Positions 53,360 to 62,246 of a DNA stretch of 64,000 bases are shown here, in pieces. Positions within the stretch are counted from its first letter, which is position 1, and the number at the start of each line of letters is the position of its first letter. Source of the stretch: Shewanella sp. GD04112 (lineage in GTDB: Bacteria > Pseudomonadota > Gammaproteobacteria > Enterobacterales > Shewanellaceae); assembly GCF_029835735.1 (NCBI RefSeq), contig NZ_JAOEAL010000001.1:682001-746000 (forward strand), given 5' to 3'. The notes beneath the pieces were generated by a model. That model did no database searches and was not told the origin of the DNA. It saw only the letters and a list, made by a program, of their open reading frames with translations. Position numbers and translations under genes: made by a program.

Positions 53360-56300
53360 TCAAGCGATTTTCTCTATCTTGGCGGGCAGTCCTTGCCGCG
53401 CCGATGCGCCGCTGGCCCAGTCCACCAGCGGATAGCGCCCATGGCGGCTTGGGTCGAACAGATTTAAGTCGTTCATATTGACTCCGACGCGGATCAGCGG
53501 ATTGGCGGCGATCTTTTTATCATCGATAACTATGTCCCGCGCGCCTAACTCCTTATGGCCATAGCCGTGCTCGATGGCAATACAGTCGGGATGTACGCCC
53601 GCCACACATTCCACTAAAGCCACTACGCTGCCATTAGGTGTGCTGATCTTAACCGTATCACCGGTTTTAATGCCAAAGCGCTTGGCCGTTTGCTCATTGA
53701 TGCGCACCGGATTATTGGGGTGCACTTGGCGCAAACGGTCCGAACCTATGCTCATCGAACTCATGGTATGCGACTTATAACTGCTGATCAGCAGCGGCCA
53801 CTGTGACTTATCGAATGCTTGCTCCAAGGGGGTGCCGTTGGCGAGAGATGGATGATAACGCCTTGGACAGCCACTCATATATTCGCCGTTTAAGCTGTTG
53901 CGCCGACTGCCCACCTCTGGGTTCCACAGCATTAAAGGTTTTGGCCAAACCTTGCTGGGGTTGCCCGCCTCGTCACGGCCAGCGCTGATATTCTCAAAGC
54001 GGCCGCCACGGGCAAATAAGTAACTGACTTTTTTGACCTCTTCGGGTTTGAGTCTGGCATTGAGGTCCGCTTGAATGCGCCCAACACCACTGAAGTACAT
54101 ATCCTCGGCATTGATATCGGCAACGGGTTTACCAAGGTAAGCCACGTTCGCTGCGCCGTAGAGCGAGAAGTCCGCCGCGCGGCTCAGAGGATGCAGACTG
54201 CCATCGGCGGCCTTGACCGCATTGTGACCAAAGCCGGGCAGATTGAGTTTTATCGCCACTTGGCTAAGGAAAGACTCCATACAAATCACATCGCCGTCAG
54301 CGGTTTTGGCGACCCTCGGCTCGACAATCGGCCAGCGCCCTGTGGCTTCTTTGGTGAGCGTGCCGTGCCACGCGGCGCTCCAGCCCCAAGATTCATAGGT
54401 TAAGGTGTCGGGGACTATGTAGTCCGACAGCGCCGAGGTCTCATTGATAAAGCTGTCGATGCTGATAAATAGCGGTAATACTTTGGGATCTTTTAATTGT
54501 TCACCAATGGCTTCGCCAAGGCCCGCCTGACCATAAATCGGGTTACCCATATGGTTGATCCATGCCTTGAGTCGATAGGGATAACCATGCACTGCTGCGG
54601 TTAAGTGTTCACCGAGCAGGGGCGATGAGATGGGAAACCAAGGTTCCTTCGACGGATAGGGCGACTCTCCTGCCTCGATTTTACGGCGGTACTCAGAGGT
54701 TTTTTCGTAGGGGAACTTAGAGCGGGAAAGGAATACGCCCTTAGGTTCGACCATGCGGTCAAACTCCTGCAAATTGTATCTAGGACCCGCACCAAAGGCG
54801 GGGAAAGTGCCGCCCTTAGCTATAGCGCCGCCCTTAAGATTTAGGTTACCTATCATGGCGTTGAGCATCATGATCGCCCATGCGCTGTAAAAACCGTTAG
54901 CACTCATAGTGCCGCCGTGGGAAATCACCGCCGCCTTAGTACCATGGCTGGTAAACTTGTGGGCGAGGGCCGCAATTTGCGCCTCGCTAATATCACACTC
55001 CTTAGCGTAGTCGGCCATCTCGACGCTGCGCGCGGCTTCACTGAGCAGCTGAAAACTGGATTTCACGCTCAGCTGGCCCTTTGGCGTATTCACGCTTTGC
55101 TCAACCTCAAGTTGCGCCTTGGCGCATTGTCCCGCTGGTAGGATCTGCCCAGTAGCGGCGTCGACAACCAGTGGAGAATCCTGCTCGCCATAGGCTTTGC
55201 CTTCGAAGGGGAGACCGAGATCGCTGGCATACAAATATTGGCCGTATCTGGGGTGATTTGGCGTGCTGATGATTAAGAAGCTGGCATTACTGAACCCGCG
55301 ATAACCCGCCGCTTTCGCCGCCTCGGCATTGGGCGCGGTTAAAAACGCACTGGCGTAGCGCTGGTTATCGATAATCCAGCGCAGCATGCCCATGGCGAGG
55401 GCTGAGTCGGTTGCGGGGCGAATGGGCAGCCAAGTATTGTTACCCGCGCAGGGTTGGTTCGAGGTGTTGGGCAGCATGGGCGAGACCACCACATAACTGA
55501 ATTCTCGCCCATCGACCCGAGCGTTGGCCAATTGCCGCGCTTGGCGTTTAAAAGGGTTGCCCGACTGCTGTGGCGAGGTACCGATAAACAGCAGAAACTC
55601 GCTATTGTCCCAATCGGGTTTTAGGTGGGCGTACTTTTTTAAATCGTCGAGCAGGGCACCCGCCCCCGCGCGATAGGTAAAGCCGCAATAGGCACCGTGG
55701 TTGGCAAAATTTCGTGTACCGAAACTATTGAAGGTAAAGCGTTTAATAATGACATCTCGGCCTTCATCCGAGGCGTTCGACACCAATAATTGGTTGGCCT
55801 TGGGGCCATATTCAGGATTATTGGCATCGAGTGGCGTGCTGATATCGCGAATTGCCCTTAAGCCTTCGACATGCCCCTCACCAAATAAGTCACCGCCATC
55901 GACGACCTCGGTTAGCAGTTGCTCGAAACTGATGCTTTGCCATTGTCCACTGCCGCGCGGCCCGACCCGTTTAAGGCATTGGGTGACGCGATAGGGACTA
56001 TCTAATTGTTCTAACATGGCATTGCCACGGGCGCAGGCGGTTGAGCGCCCCTGTAAGCCCTGCTCCTGATAGGCACTTAAGCCGACTAAGGCGGTTTTGA
56101 TCGGGGTATCGAAGTCGATATGTTCCCGCGCCGAGAGAGGATGATAGGGATTGCCACTGATGCGGAGGATTTTATCTGTTTTATTATCGATACGGGCGCG
56201 CACGCCGCATTTGGTCCAGCAACCGAGACACATGGTATTGGCAATGCGTTGCTCATCGTTGCCAATCAACTGGCCTGAGGTTAAATCTACTTTATATTCA

Positions 56301-56467
56301 GGGGCTAGCGAATTGCCATGGATGGGATCTTGGGTGGTCTTGCCCGAGCTGCCATTCACCACGCCTTTGCCCATTTGCGCTAAGGTATGGCTGTAACCTG
56401 CGGTAAATAATCCCACGCCACCCGTCACAGTAGCGCCTTTGATAAAACGACGTTTACTCTTATCCAT
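53360..56467 (-). CDS. ttrA: Tetrathionate reductase catalytic subunit A (molybdopterin)
   Basis: TtrA is the periplasmic Mo-bis-MGD subunit that reduces tetrathionate to thiosulfate. The Tat signal is MDKSKRRFIKG. A [4Fe-4S] site C80-L-G-C83-W-T-K-C87 with a later Cys (STACARGN) is followed by the large molybdopterin domains and the C-terminal dinucleotide-binding domain (IEHGYGHKELGARDI). 1035 aa, longer than PhsA/PsrA and in the TtrA range. The frame extends to 56521, but ATG 56467 has AAGGAG upstream and starts the Tat signal. Gene order ttrB-ttrC-ttrA supports the name. Confidence 0.88.
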   Translation of the reverse strand: MDKSKRRFIKGATVTGGVGLFTAGYSHTLAQMGKGVVNGSSGKTTQDPIHGNSLAPEYKVDLTSGQLIGNDEQRIANTMCLGCWTKCGVRARIDNKTDKILRISGNPYHPLSAREHIDFDTPIKTALVGLSAYQEQGLQGRSTACARGNAMLEQLDSPYRVTQCLKRVGPRGSGQWQSISFEQLLTEVVDGGDLFGEGHVEGLRAIRDISTPLDANNPEYGPKANQLLVSNASDEGRDVIIKRFTFNSFGTRNFANHGAYCGFTYRAGAGALLDDLKKYAHLKPDWDNSEFLLFIGTSPQQSGNPFKRQARQLANARVDGREFSYVVVSPMLPNTSNQPCAGNNTWLPIRPATDSALAMGMLRWIIDNQRYASAFLTAPNAEAAKAAGYRGFSNASFLIISTPNHPRYGQYLYASDLGLPFEGKAYGEQDSPLVVDAATGQILPAGQCAKAQLEVEQSVNTPKGQLSVKSSFQLLSEAARSVEMADYAKECDISEAQIAALAHKFTSHGTKAAVISHGGTMSANGFYSAWAIMMLNAMIGNLNLKGGAIAKGGTFPAFGAGPRYNLQEFDRMVEPKGVFLSRSKFPYEKTSEYRRKIEAGESPYPSKEPWFPISSPLLGEHLTAAVHGYPYRLKAWINHMGNPIYGQAGLGEAIGEQLKDPKVLPLFISIDSFINETSALSDYIVPDTLTYESWGWSAAWHGTLTKEATGRWPIVEPRVAKTADGDVICMESFLSQVAIKLNLPGFGHNAVKAADGSLHPLSRAADFSLYGAANVAYLGKPVADINAEDMYFSGVGRIQADLNARLKPEEVKKVSYLFARGGRFENISAGRDEAGNPSKVWPKPLMLWNPEVGSRRNSLNGEYMSGCPRRYHPSLANGTPLEQAFDKSQWPLLISSYKSHTMSSMSIGSDRLRQVHPNNPVRINEQTAKRFGIKTGDTVKISTPNGSVVALVECVAGVHPDCIAIEHGYGHKELGARDIVIDDKKIAANPLIRVGVNMNDLNLFDPSRHGRYPLVDWASGASARQGLPAKIEKIA

Positions 56468-56517
56468 TATGGACTCCTTAATGCGGTAACTTCTCTTGAT
56501 ATGGACGGTGCTGTGGC

Positions 56518-57612
56518 TCAAGAGGCCAACTTAGTTGAGCTGGGTTGATAGCTAATAAATTCAGACACTAACACCATCAGTGCGAGCCAGAGGCCGAAGG
56601 TGCCAGCGATACCCAATAGGCCCTCTGGCCCCCATGGCAGTTGGTAGAAATAGGTGCCCGCGCCGTATTTAGGGTCGGTTTGCGCTTGGATAAGTACAAT
56701 CCAGCGAAATCCCCATGCCAGATGTACCGCTGTTAGACTGACGACTAACATCAATACCGAGGGGAGGCGGCGCACTGCTAATACCAATGCCAGCAGGGCG
56801 AGGGTGACCAATACCCAAATGGCGGCCAGTTGCCAGCTTGGGCTGGTGTCTAATAACAGCGCCGCTTCGTGCGCCGAGCCGTTATCGAATAAGGCCCAGC
56901 CGATAAGGCACAGGGCGAAGAGGCCAAAGCTTGCTCTAACCCATTGCAGTAACCTGTCTTGGGTGCTGGCTTGATAACCGTGCAAAATGCGATTGAGCAG
57001 GGCGAGTGTGCCGCAGGCGGCGAGTAGGGCACTGGTCGCCATCAATGGTGGTAACCAATAGGTATGCCAGAGCGGCCGCGCTTTGATCGCCATGGTCTCC
57101 ATTCCGGTATAAAGCGCAATACTGAAGGCGCTTAGGCTAGCAAGCAGTGCGATTAGCTTGATCCATTTATCGCTATCCCAGTCTCCTAGACGGATAAGTT
57201 GGGCAATACGCCTCACCAAATCTTGGGACGATTCCCCTTGTGCCGAGGCTTTGGTTGGCAAGTATTGGCGCAGTAATAACCAGGCAAACACTAGACTCGT
57301 GCCCGAAAATATCGGCAGTAAAAAGGCGCCGTACCACATCCACGAATGTGGCCTGATTTGGGCATAGAAATGCCATGCCCGCAGCGGTTGGTGAAGGTCT
57401 GCAAGCAGCGCAATCGGCGCGACTATACCTGCTGTGAGCATCAAACAGGCGCAGAGCTTGAGCAATCTGGCGTCGGTTTGTTTCGCGCTAAATAAATGAA
57501 TGGTCGCCACCCACACACTGGCGTAGGCCAAACCCATTAAAAAGAAGTATTGCACTGCCCAAGGTAGCCAAGTGATGGCGATATCTGGGGTAAAGATTTC
57601 TTTAATGACCAT
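56518..57612 (-). CDS. ttrC: Tetrathionate reductase membrane subunit C (NrfD-like quinol oxidase)
   Basis: An integral membrane protein of 364 aa with about nine helices, belonging to the NrfD/PsrC family. It oxidises quinol and passes electrons to TtrB. Visible helices include AVQYFFLMGLAYASVWVATI and LLVAACGTLALLN-type segments. The start overlaps the ttrB stop by 11 nt; ttrA begins 50 nt after its stop. Confidence 0.88.
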   Translation of the reverse strand: MVIKEIFTPDIAITWLPWAVQYFFLMGLAYASVWVATIHLFSAKQTDARLLKLCACLMLTAGIVAPIALLADLHQPLRAWHFYAQIRPHSWMWYGAFLLPIFSGTSLVFAWLLLRQYLPTKASAQGESSQDLVRRIAQLIRLGDWDSDKWIKLIALLASLSAFSIALYTGMETMAIKARPLWHTYWLPPLMATSALLAACGTLALLNRILHGYQASTQDRLLQWVRASFGLFALCLIGWALFDNGSAHEAALLLDTSPSWQLAAIWVLVTLALLALVLAVRRLPSVLMLVVSLTAVHLAWGFRWIVLIQAQTDPKYGAGTYFYQLPWGPEGLLGIAGTFGLWLALMVLVSEFISYQPSSTKLAS

Positions 57613-58357
57613 GGTGGATCTCCTCGCCAGTGTCTGTCAGTAGGGTGCGAACGGGGGCTTGGCCGCTGATCCTGTGTTCGAAGGCGCTGTTCATGCCGAT
57701 GTAAAACACTCTAGGTGCCGTATTGGCATCGGGCTTAAGTACCTTGATATCCGCTTGATTCGCTTTGAGTAGTTGGCTGATGTGGCTGTGAGGATCGTTC
57801 AGATCGCCAATCACCCTCGCTTCGCCGACACAGGTTTCGACACAGGCGGGTAAGAGTCCTGCTTCGAGCCTGTGGGCGCAGAAAGTGCATTTATCGGCGG
57901 TGTTGGTCTCGTGGTTGATAAAGCGGGCATCGTAGGGGCAAGCCTGCACACAGTATCCGCAGCCGACGCACCATTCGTTGTTGACGACCACAATGCCATC
58001 TGGGCGTTGGAAGGTGGCACCCGTGGGGCAAATCGGGATGCAAGGCGGGTTTTCGCAGTGATTACACAGTCTTGGCAACATCAAAAATGCGGGGGGCGTA
58101 GCTGCATCCTGTTGCGACACTTCATATTGCTGCACTGTGGTACGAAATTGCCCCAGGGGCGGCAGGTTTTCGAAGGTACACGCCACGGTACAGGCCTGAC
58201 AGCCGACACAGCGGCGCAGGTCAATCACCATGCCGTAGCGTTTGCCCGTAGCTGCAGTTTGTGCCTGTTGGGCTTGCACTTGCACGACGGGAATGAGCGC
58301 GGCGCCGACACTCACACTGGCCATTTTTCCGAGAAACTGACGTTTACTCTTGTCCAT
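57602..58357 (-). CDS. ttrB: Tetrathionate reductase iron-sulfur subunit B
   Basis: A 251-aa ferredoxin-like electron-transfer subunit with four [4Fe-4S] binding clusters: CVGCQACTVAC, CNHCENPPCIPICP, CVGCGYCVQACPYD and CTFCAHR with CVETC. The N-terminus MDKSKRQFLGKMASVSVGAA is a Tat signal with Lys-Arg in place of Arg-Arg, as known for Salmonella TtrB. ATG 58357 is preferred over 58372 because GAAGGAA precedes it. First gene of ttrBCA. Confidence 0.92.
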   Translation of the reverse strand: MDKSKRQFLGKMASVSVGAALIPVVQVQAQQAQTAATGKRYGMVIDLRRCVGCQACTVACTFENLPPLGQFRTTVQQYEVSQQDAATPPAFLMLPRLCNHCENPPCIPICPTGATFQRPDGIVVVNNEWCVGCGYCVQACPYDARFINHETNTADKCTFCAHRLEAGLLPACVETCVGEARVIGDLNDPHSHISQLLKANQADIKVLKPDANTAPRVFYIGMNSAFEHRISGQAPVRTLLTDTGEEIHHGH

Positions 58358-58478
58358 AGGAATTTCCTTCACTCTTACAGATAAAACGGGTCGAAAGACT
58401 TAAGGTTTAGCGTTAGGCGCATTCTGTAAAAGGCGGGGTGGCATCTCTATAGTGGTTTTCCACATATCCGATAGGGAC

Positions 58479-58492
58479 TTGATCTAGCGCAA
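58479..58492. promoter_or_regulatory. Candidate Fnr/EtrA site in the ttrB-ttrS intergenic region
   Basis: TTGATCTAGCGCAA matches the left half of TTGAT-N4-ATCAA exactly and the right half at 3 of 5 positions. It lies about 120 nt from ttrB and 56 nt from ttrS, in the divergent promoter region. Anaerobic control of ttr genes by Fnr-type regulators is known in Salmonella. Confidence 0.4.
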
Positions 58493-58547
58493 CAAATATC
58501 AGTTAGAATGACCTCTCAAAAATTAGGGTTTATGATTTAGCAACAAA

Positions 58548-60587
58548 ATGGATCTCATCCTAGGGCTAAGGAGTATGGGCACTGTGTTGAGTGTTGTCGT
58601 ATCAACCATCGTATCAATCAAGAGTTGGCGAACGGGATTAACATTCGTCATCGTCTTATTTAGCCTGCTGAGTCTCTCAGTTATGGCTGAATCGGCTGCT
58701 CAAGCAACTGAGTTAGGCGCATTAACGGTTGCGCCCGCGGGAGAGCTGATGGATGAAGCTGGTGCTAACTATCAAGTAGTCGATGTGGGCGTATTGGCCA
58801 TTCGAGGCTATAAGGGCACCATCAATCGTTGGCAACCGCTGATGGGCTGGCTTGAGTCACAAATTCCCAATAGTTACTTTAGGTTGCATCCCTTAAGCCT
58901 CGAAGAGCTAGCCAAAGGGGTCGAAACCGAGGGCCTCGATTTTGTGATCACTAACCCCGGACAATCTGTGATGTTGGCGCGGCAATATTCCCTGTCTTGG
59001 CTCGCAACCCTACGAAGCCCAATCAACAATGGCGCGGCCATGCAGGTGGGTTCGGCGCTGGTGGTCAGGGCCGATTCCCCCTATCAGACCTTAAAGGATC
59101 TTAAGGGCAAGCGCCTTGGTATTGTCTCCAAAAATGCCTTCGGTGGTTATCTCACTATGGTCTACGAGGCGCAGCTAAAGGGCATAGATTTACCAGATTT
59201 GGTTGGGGAAATTGTTCCCTTAGGTTTTCCACTCGATAACCTGGTTTATCAGCTCGGCGCTACAGGTCAGCAGGGTGGTACAAATGAGCTTAGTGATACA
59301 GATGAACCAAGCGGTAAAGCACTGAGCGGTAAAGTACCCAGCGTTAAAGCTCCAGGCTTCGATGCGGCGATTGTGCCCGTGTGCCAGCTTGAGCAAATGC
59401 AGGCTGAAGGCTTGATTAAGCTGCAAGATTATCGGGTACTCGATAATCAGGCGCCCGTTGGGTTCCATTGCCAAGTGTCGAGTCGACTCTATCCCAACTG
59501 GTCGATGGCTAAGACCAATCGTGCGACGCAATCCTTAGCCAAGCAGGTGACTCAAGCCCTGCTGGCCTTACCCGAAGACAGTCCCGCCGCGAGAGCCGCT
59601 GAATCCGCGGGTTGGACTACGGCCGTGAGCCAACTGGCGATCGATCAACTGCTTAAAGACCTCGATATGCATCCTTTGCAAACCCCGTGGTGGCAGCGAG
59701 CGTGGCAGTGGGTGAAACTGCATCAACATTGGGCTTGGCTAGTGTTGGCGATTTTAGTGCTGCTTAATGTGTACCACTTCTGGCTCGAATATCGTTTTAG
59801 TCGCCGTGGGCGTGAGTTGATTAACACCCAGAGGCAACTCAGTGAAAACCGTGCCCTGTTGGAGCATGCCCAGCGCATCGCGATTGCTGGGGAGTTAGGG
59901 GCGAGTCTATCCCATGAGCTCAATCAACCGCTGGCGGCGATTGGCCATTACTGCCATGGCGCCGAGGTGCGTTTGCAGCGTGGGACGAGTCCAGAAGAGT
60001 TACAATCCGTGCTGAATTTGATTCAGCAAGAGGTCAGCCGCGCCGACAGTATTATTAGCCGTTTGCGTAATTTATTGAAAAAACGGTCTGTCTCCAAACA
60101 ACCCTTATATTTGCACCAGCTTGTGAACGACACTGCGCCGCTGCTCGCCTATGAGCTGGAGCAGCATCAGATCTTGCTTTCTACTAATATCAGCGGCGAA
60201 GCCTATCCATTGCCTTTGGACGAAGTCGGCATGCAACAGTTACTGCTCAACCTATTGAAAAATGCCGCCGATGCCTGTGTGCAGCGTCAGCAGAGCGAGG
60301 TCGATGCGGCAAAAACCTATCTGCCCACTATCGATATCGACCTTAGGTATCTTGAGCGTAAGATACTGCTCACGGTCACAGACAACGGCACTGGGCTGAC
60401 CGAGGATGCCAATCTGCTGATGCAGGCCTTTTATTCGACTAAGTCTGAGGGGTTAGGGCTGGGGCTGGTGATCTGCCGAGATATTGCCGAGAGTCATGGT
60501 GGCCGCTTTAGTCTAGAAACCGCCCTAGGTGGCGGCTGCCAGGCACAGGTTTCCTTACCCCGTAAGCTTGAGGGATCACCAGCATGA
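58548..60587 (+). CDS. ttrS: Tetrathionate sensor histidine kinase TtrS
   Basis: A 679-aa membrane kinase. A signal/anchor helix (about 28-45) precedes a PhnD-like periplasmic binding domain (about 65-370: IRGYKGTINRWQPLMGWLES, then LKGKRLGIVSKNAFGGYL) and a membrane helix (HWAWLVLAILVLLNVYHFWL). The kinase core has GELGASLSHELNQPLAAIGH, LLNLLKNAADAC and GLGLGLVICRDIAES. A GSSSS-type low-complexity loop with repeated GKALSGKVPS lies near 255-265. ATG 58548 lacks an RBS; GTG 58584 is better spaced from AGGAG and may be the true start. TtrSR of Shewanella baltica has been studied as a tetrathionate sensor. Confidence 0.87.
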   Translation: MDLILGLRSMGTVLSVVVSTIVSIKSWRTGLTFVIVLFSLLSLSVMAESAAQATELGALTVAPAGELMDEAGANYQVVDVGVLAIRGYKGTINRWQPLMGWLESQIPNSYFRLHPLSLEELAKGVETEGLDFVITNPGQSVMLARQYSLSWLATLRSPINNGAAMQVGSALVVRADSPYQTLKDLKGKRLGIVSKNAFGGYLTMVYEAQLKGIDLPDLVGEIVPLGFPLDNLVYQLGATGQQGGTNELSDTDEPSGKALSGKVPSVKAPGFDAAIVPVCQLEQMQAEGLIKLQDYRVLDNQAPVGFHCQVSSRLYPNWSMAKTNRATQSLAKQVTQALLALPEDSPAARAAESAGWTTAVSQLAIDQLLKDLDMHPLQTPWWQRAWQWVKLHQHWAWLVLAILVLLNVYHFWLEYRFSRRGRELINTQRQLSENRALLEHAQRIAIAGELGASLSHELNQPLAAIGHYCHGAEVRLQRGTSPEELQSVLNLIQQEVSRADSIISRLRNLLKKRSVSKQPLYLHQLVNDTAPLLAYELEQHQILLSTNISGEAYPLPLDEVGMQQLLLNLLKNAADACVQRQQSEVDAAKTYLPTIDIDLRYLERKILLTVTDNGTGLTEDANLLMQAFYSTKSEGLGLGLVICRDIAESHGGRFSLETALGGGCQAQVSLPRKLEGSPA

Positions 60588-61204
60588 GCCAACAATTGCC
60601 CGTGTATTTGATTGATGACGATGAGTCGGTGCGCCGCTCACTGCGGTTTATGCTCGAAAGCTATGGGCTAAATATCCACGATTTTGATAGCGCCGAGGCG
60701 TTTTTTGCCGCCATCGACTTGAGCGAGCCGGGCTGTGCCTTAGTCGATGTGCGTATGCCGGGCCTCAGTGGGCCGCAATTACATGCGCAATTAGTGCAGC
60801 ATAATAGTCCGCTGGCGGTGATTTATCTTACTGGACACGGCGATGTGCCCATGGCAGTGGAGGCGCTAAAACTCGGGGCGGTGGATTTTTTCCAAAAGCC
60901 CGCCGATGGCGCTAAGCTCGCCGACGCGGTCGTTAAAGCGCTAGAACATGCCAAGGCGCATTATCAAGATAATCAATATGTAAAAACCTATCTGGCGCTT
61001 ACGCCACGTGAGCGGGAAATCCTCTCCCTTATCGCCAAAGGCTATAAAAATCAGGAGATTGCCGATACGCTGTGCATCGCTATGCGCACGGTCGAGATCC
61101 ACCGCTCCAATCTCATGCGGGGCATGCAAGTCGGGTCGCTCGCCGAGATGATCTTAATCTATGGTCGTATCGCCGAACATTTAAAGGCCTTGGACTCTGA
61201 TTAA
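60584..61204 (+). CDS. ttrR: Tetrathionate response regulator TtrR (FixJ/NarL type)
   Basis: A receiver domain (VYLIDDDESVRRSL, phosphoacceptor in GCALVDVRMPGLSG, Lys of FFQKPADG) is joined to a LuxR-type HTH (LTPREREILSLIAKGYKNQE and MRTVEIHRSNLMRG). 206 aa. The start overlaps the ttrS stop (ATGA). It presumably activates ttrBCA when tetrathionate is present and oxygen is low. Confidence 0.9.
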   Translation: MSQQLPVYLIDDDESVRRSLRFMLESYGLNIHDFDSAEAFFAAIDLSEPGCALVDVRMPGLSGPQLHAQLVQHNSPLAVIYLTGHGDVPMAVEALKLGAVDFFQKPADGAKLADAVVKALEHAKAHYQDNQYVKTYLALTPREREILSLIAKGYKNQEIADTLCIAMRTVEIHRSNLMRGMQVGSLAEMILIYGRIAEHLKALDSD

Positions 61205-61272
61205 TGGTGCGAGAAGCCTCTGCTTGCCGCCAAGCCTTTGCAACTAGGTTGAAGTAACCAAGGATTTAACAG

Positions 61273-61304
61273 GAAAAAGCGCATCGAAAGATGCGCTTTT
61301 TCTA
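61273..61304. terminator. Bidirectional terminator between ttrR and the dioxygenase gene
   Basis: AAAAAGCGCATC-GAAA-GATGCGCTTTTT is symmetric, with A and T tails, between convergent genes. Confidence 0.9.
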
Positions 61305-61346
61305 TCGGGCTCAATCATGCATATCGAATTAGTTCATTCAACTCAA

Positions 61347-62246
61347 TTAATTCAACTGGAGTGTGCGCCACGCCAGTAATGAGCCATCGTCATTTTGGCT
61401 GGTATTAAATAGAAACGCGCTGTAATTGCTACCAAAAATATTGTCGCGACTCAGGCTGGTATCTTGCTGGCCACGGGTCAGATATTCGGGATGGCTGGTG
61501 CAAATCTCGGTCGTCAAACTCTCGCTAAAGCCCAGTTGGGAGACCAACTGGTCGTTATTGTTGTTTCGTATCCGAAAGTGCACATGGATAGTGCGCCCCG
61601 AGTACCAGCCTGGAAAGCAGGATTTAAAGTTAACTCGCCCCTCGCTGTCAGTCACTTGGGTGCCCCTAAACCACTGGGATTGCAGCGCCTTGCTCGAATT
61701 TCCGGTGCAGTAGCCACTGTTAAAGCGGCTCTTATCCGCGCTGCCACTGGTGTCGCCTGAGTAAATGCCTGCAACATTACAATGCCAGACTTCCACCTCC
61801 AATCCGCTCAATGGATTGCAATTTTTATCAATCACTTGAAAGCAAATCTGCATAGGCAAACCCGATTCGGCGTCCGAAATATCATCCCGATTATCGACTT
61901 GGAAATAGCAAGGGCCTTCCACCGCCGATTGGGTTAATGCCAAGGCGCAGGCACCAGTGGCGGTGAAGAGGCTGGTATCGGGAAAGTTGACCGTCATGCT
62001 GGCGGTGCCACCACTGGCCCAATCGCTCGGGGTTGTTACATCTGTGCCTGAGCCGGTATCCGTGTTGCTATTGTTGCTGTCGTTGGTACTGTCTTCGGAC
62101 TCCGAGCCGCAGCCGACTAAGCCGACCAAGGGGCTCGCGACCAATGTCCAGCCGATGGCTTTGAGTAAGGTGCGGCGCGGTGCGTTGTCTATCGTGGTGT
62201 TTAGCATTGTATTAAACGGTGAAGGGGGGCGGATACTTTTTGTCAT
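61347..62246 (-). CDS. Intradiol ring-cleavage dioxygenase-like lipoprotein
   Basis: A 299-aa protein with the fold of protocatechuate 3,4-dioxygenases. Fe(III) ligands are visible as Tyr in VAGIYSGD, Tyr in FPGWYSGR, and two His in RTIHVHFRI. The N-terminus combines a twin-arginine motif (PRRTLLKAIG) with a lipobox (VGLVGC), followed by a Ser/Asn/Asp/Thr-rich linker (SEDSTNDSNNSNTDTGSG). It is therefore an exported, lipid-anchored member, as in several Gram-negative species; soluble cytoplasmic forms cleave catechols. A second ATG at 62207 could be the start. Substrate unknown. Confidence 0.82.
   Translation of the reverse strand: MTKSIRPPSPFNTMLNTTIDNAPRRTLLKAIGWTLVASPLVGLVGCGSESEDSTNDSNNSNTDTGSGTDVTTPSDWASGGTASMTVNFPDTSLFTATGACALALTQSAVEGPCYFQVDNRDDISDAESGLPMQICFQVIDKNCNPLSGLEVEVWHCNVAGIYSGDTSGSADKSRFNSGYCTGNSSKALQSQWFRGTQVTDSEGRVNFKSCFPGWYSGRTIHVHFRIRNNNNDQLVSQLGFSESLTTEICTSHPEYLTRGQQDTSLSRDNIFGSNYSAFLFNTSQNDDGSLLAWRTLQLN

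Noticed and set aside
53360..56521. Assignment of the Mo-enzyme as polysulfide/thiosulfate reductase (PsrA/PhsA)
   Set aside because: The protein is about 1035 aa, the subunits are in ttrBCA order and a TtrSR pair is adjacent. PhsA/PsrA are about 750 aa.
61464..61760. Open frames on the + strand opposite the dioxygenase gene (61426-61760)
   Set aside because: No RBS, no family signal; shadows of the conserved - strand gene.
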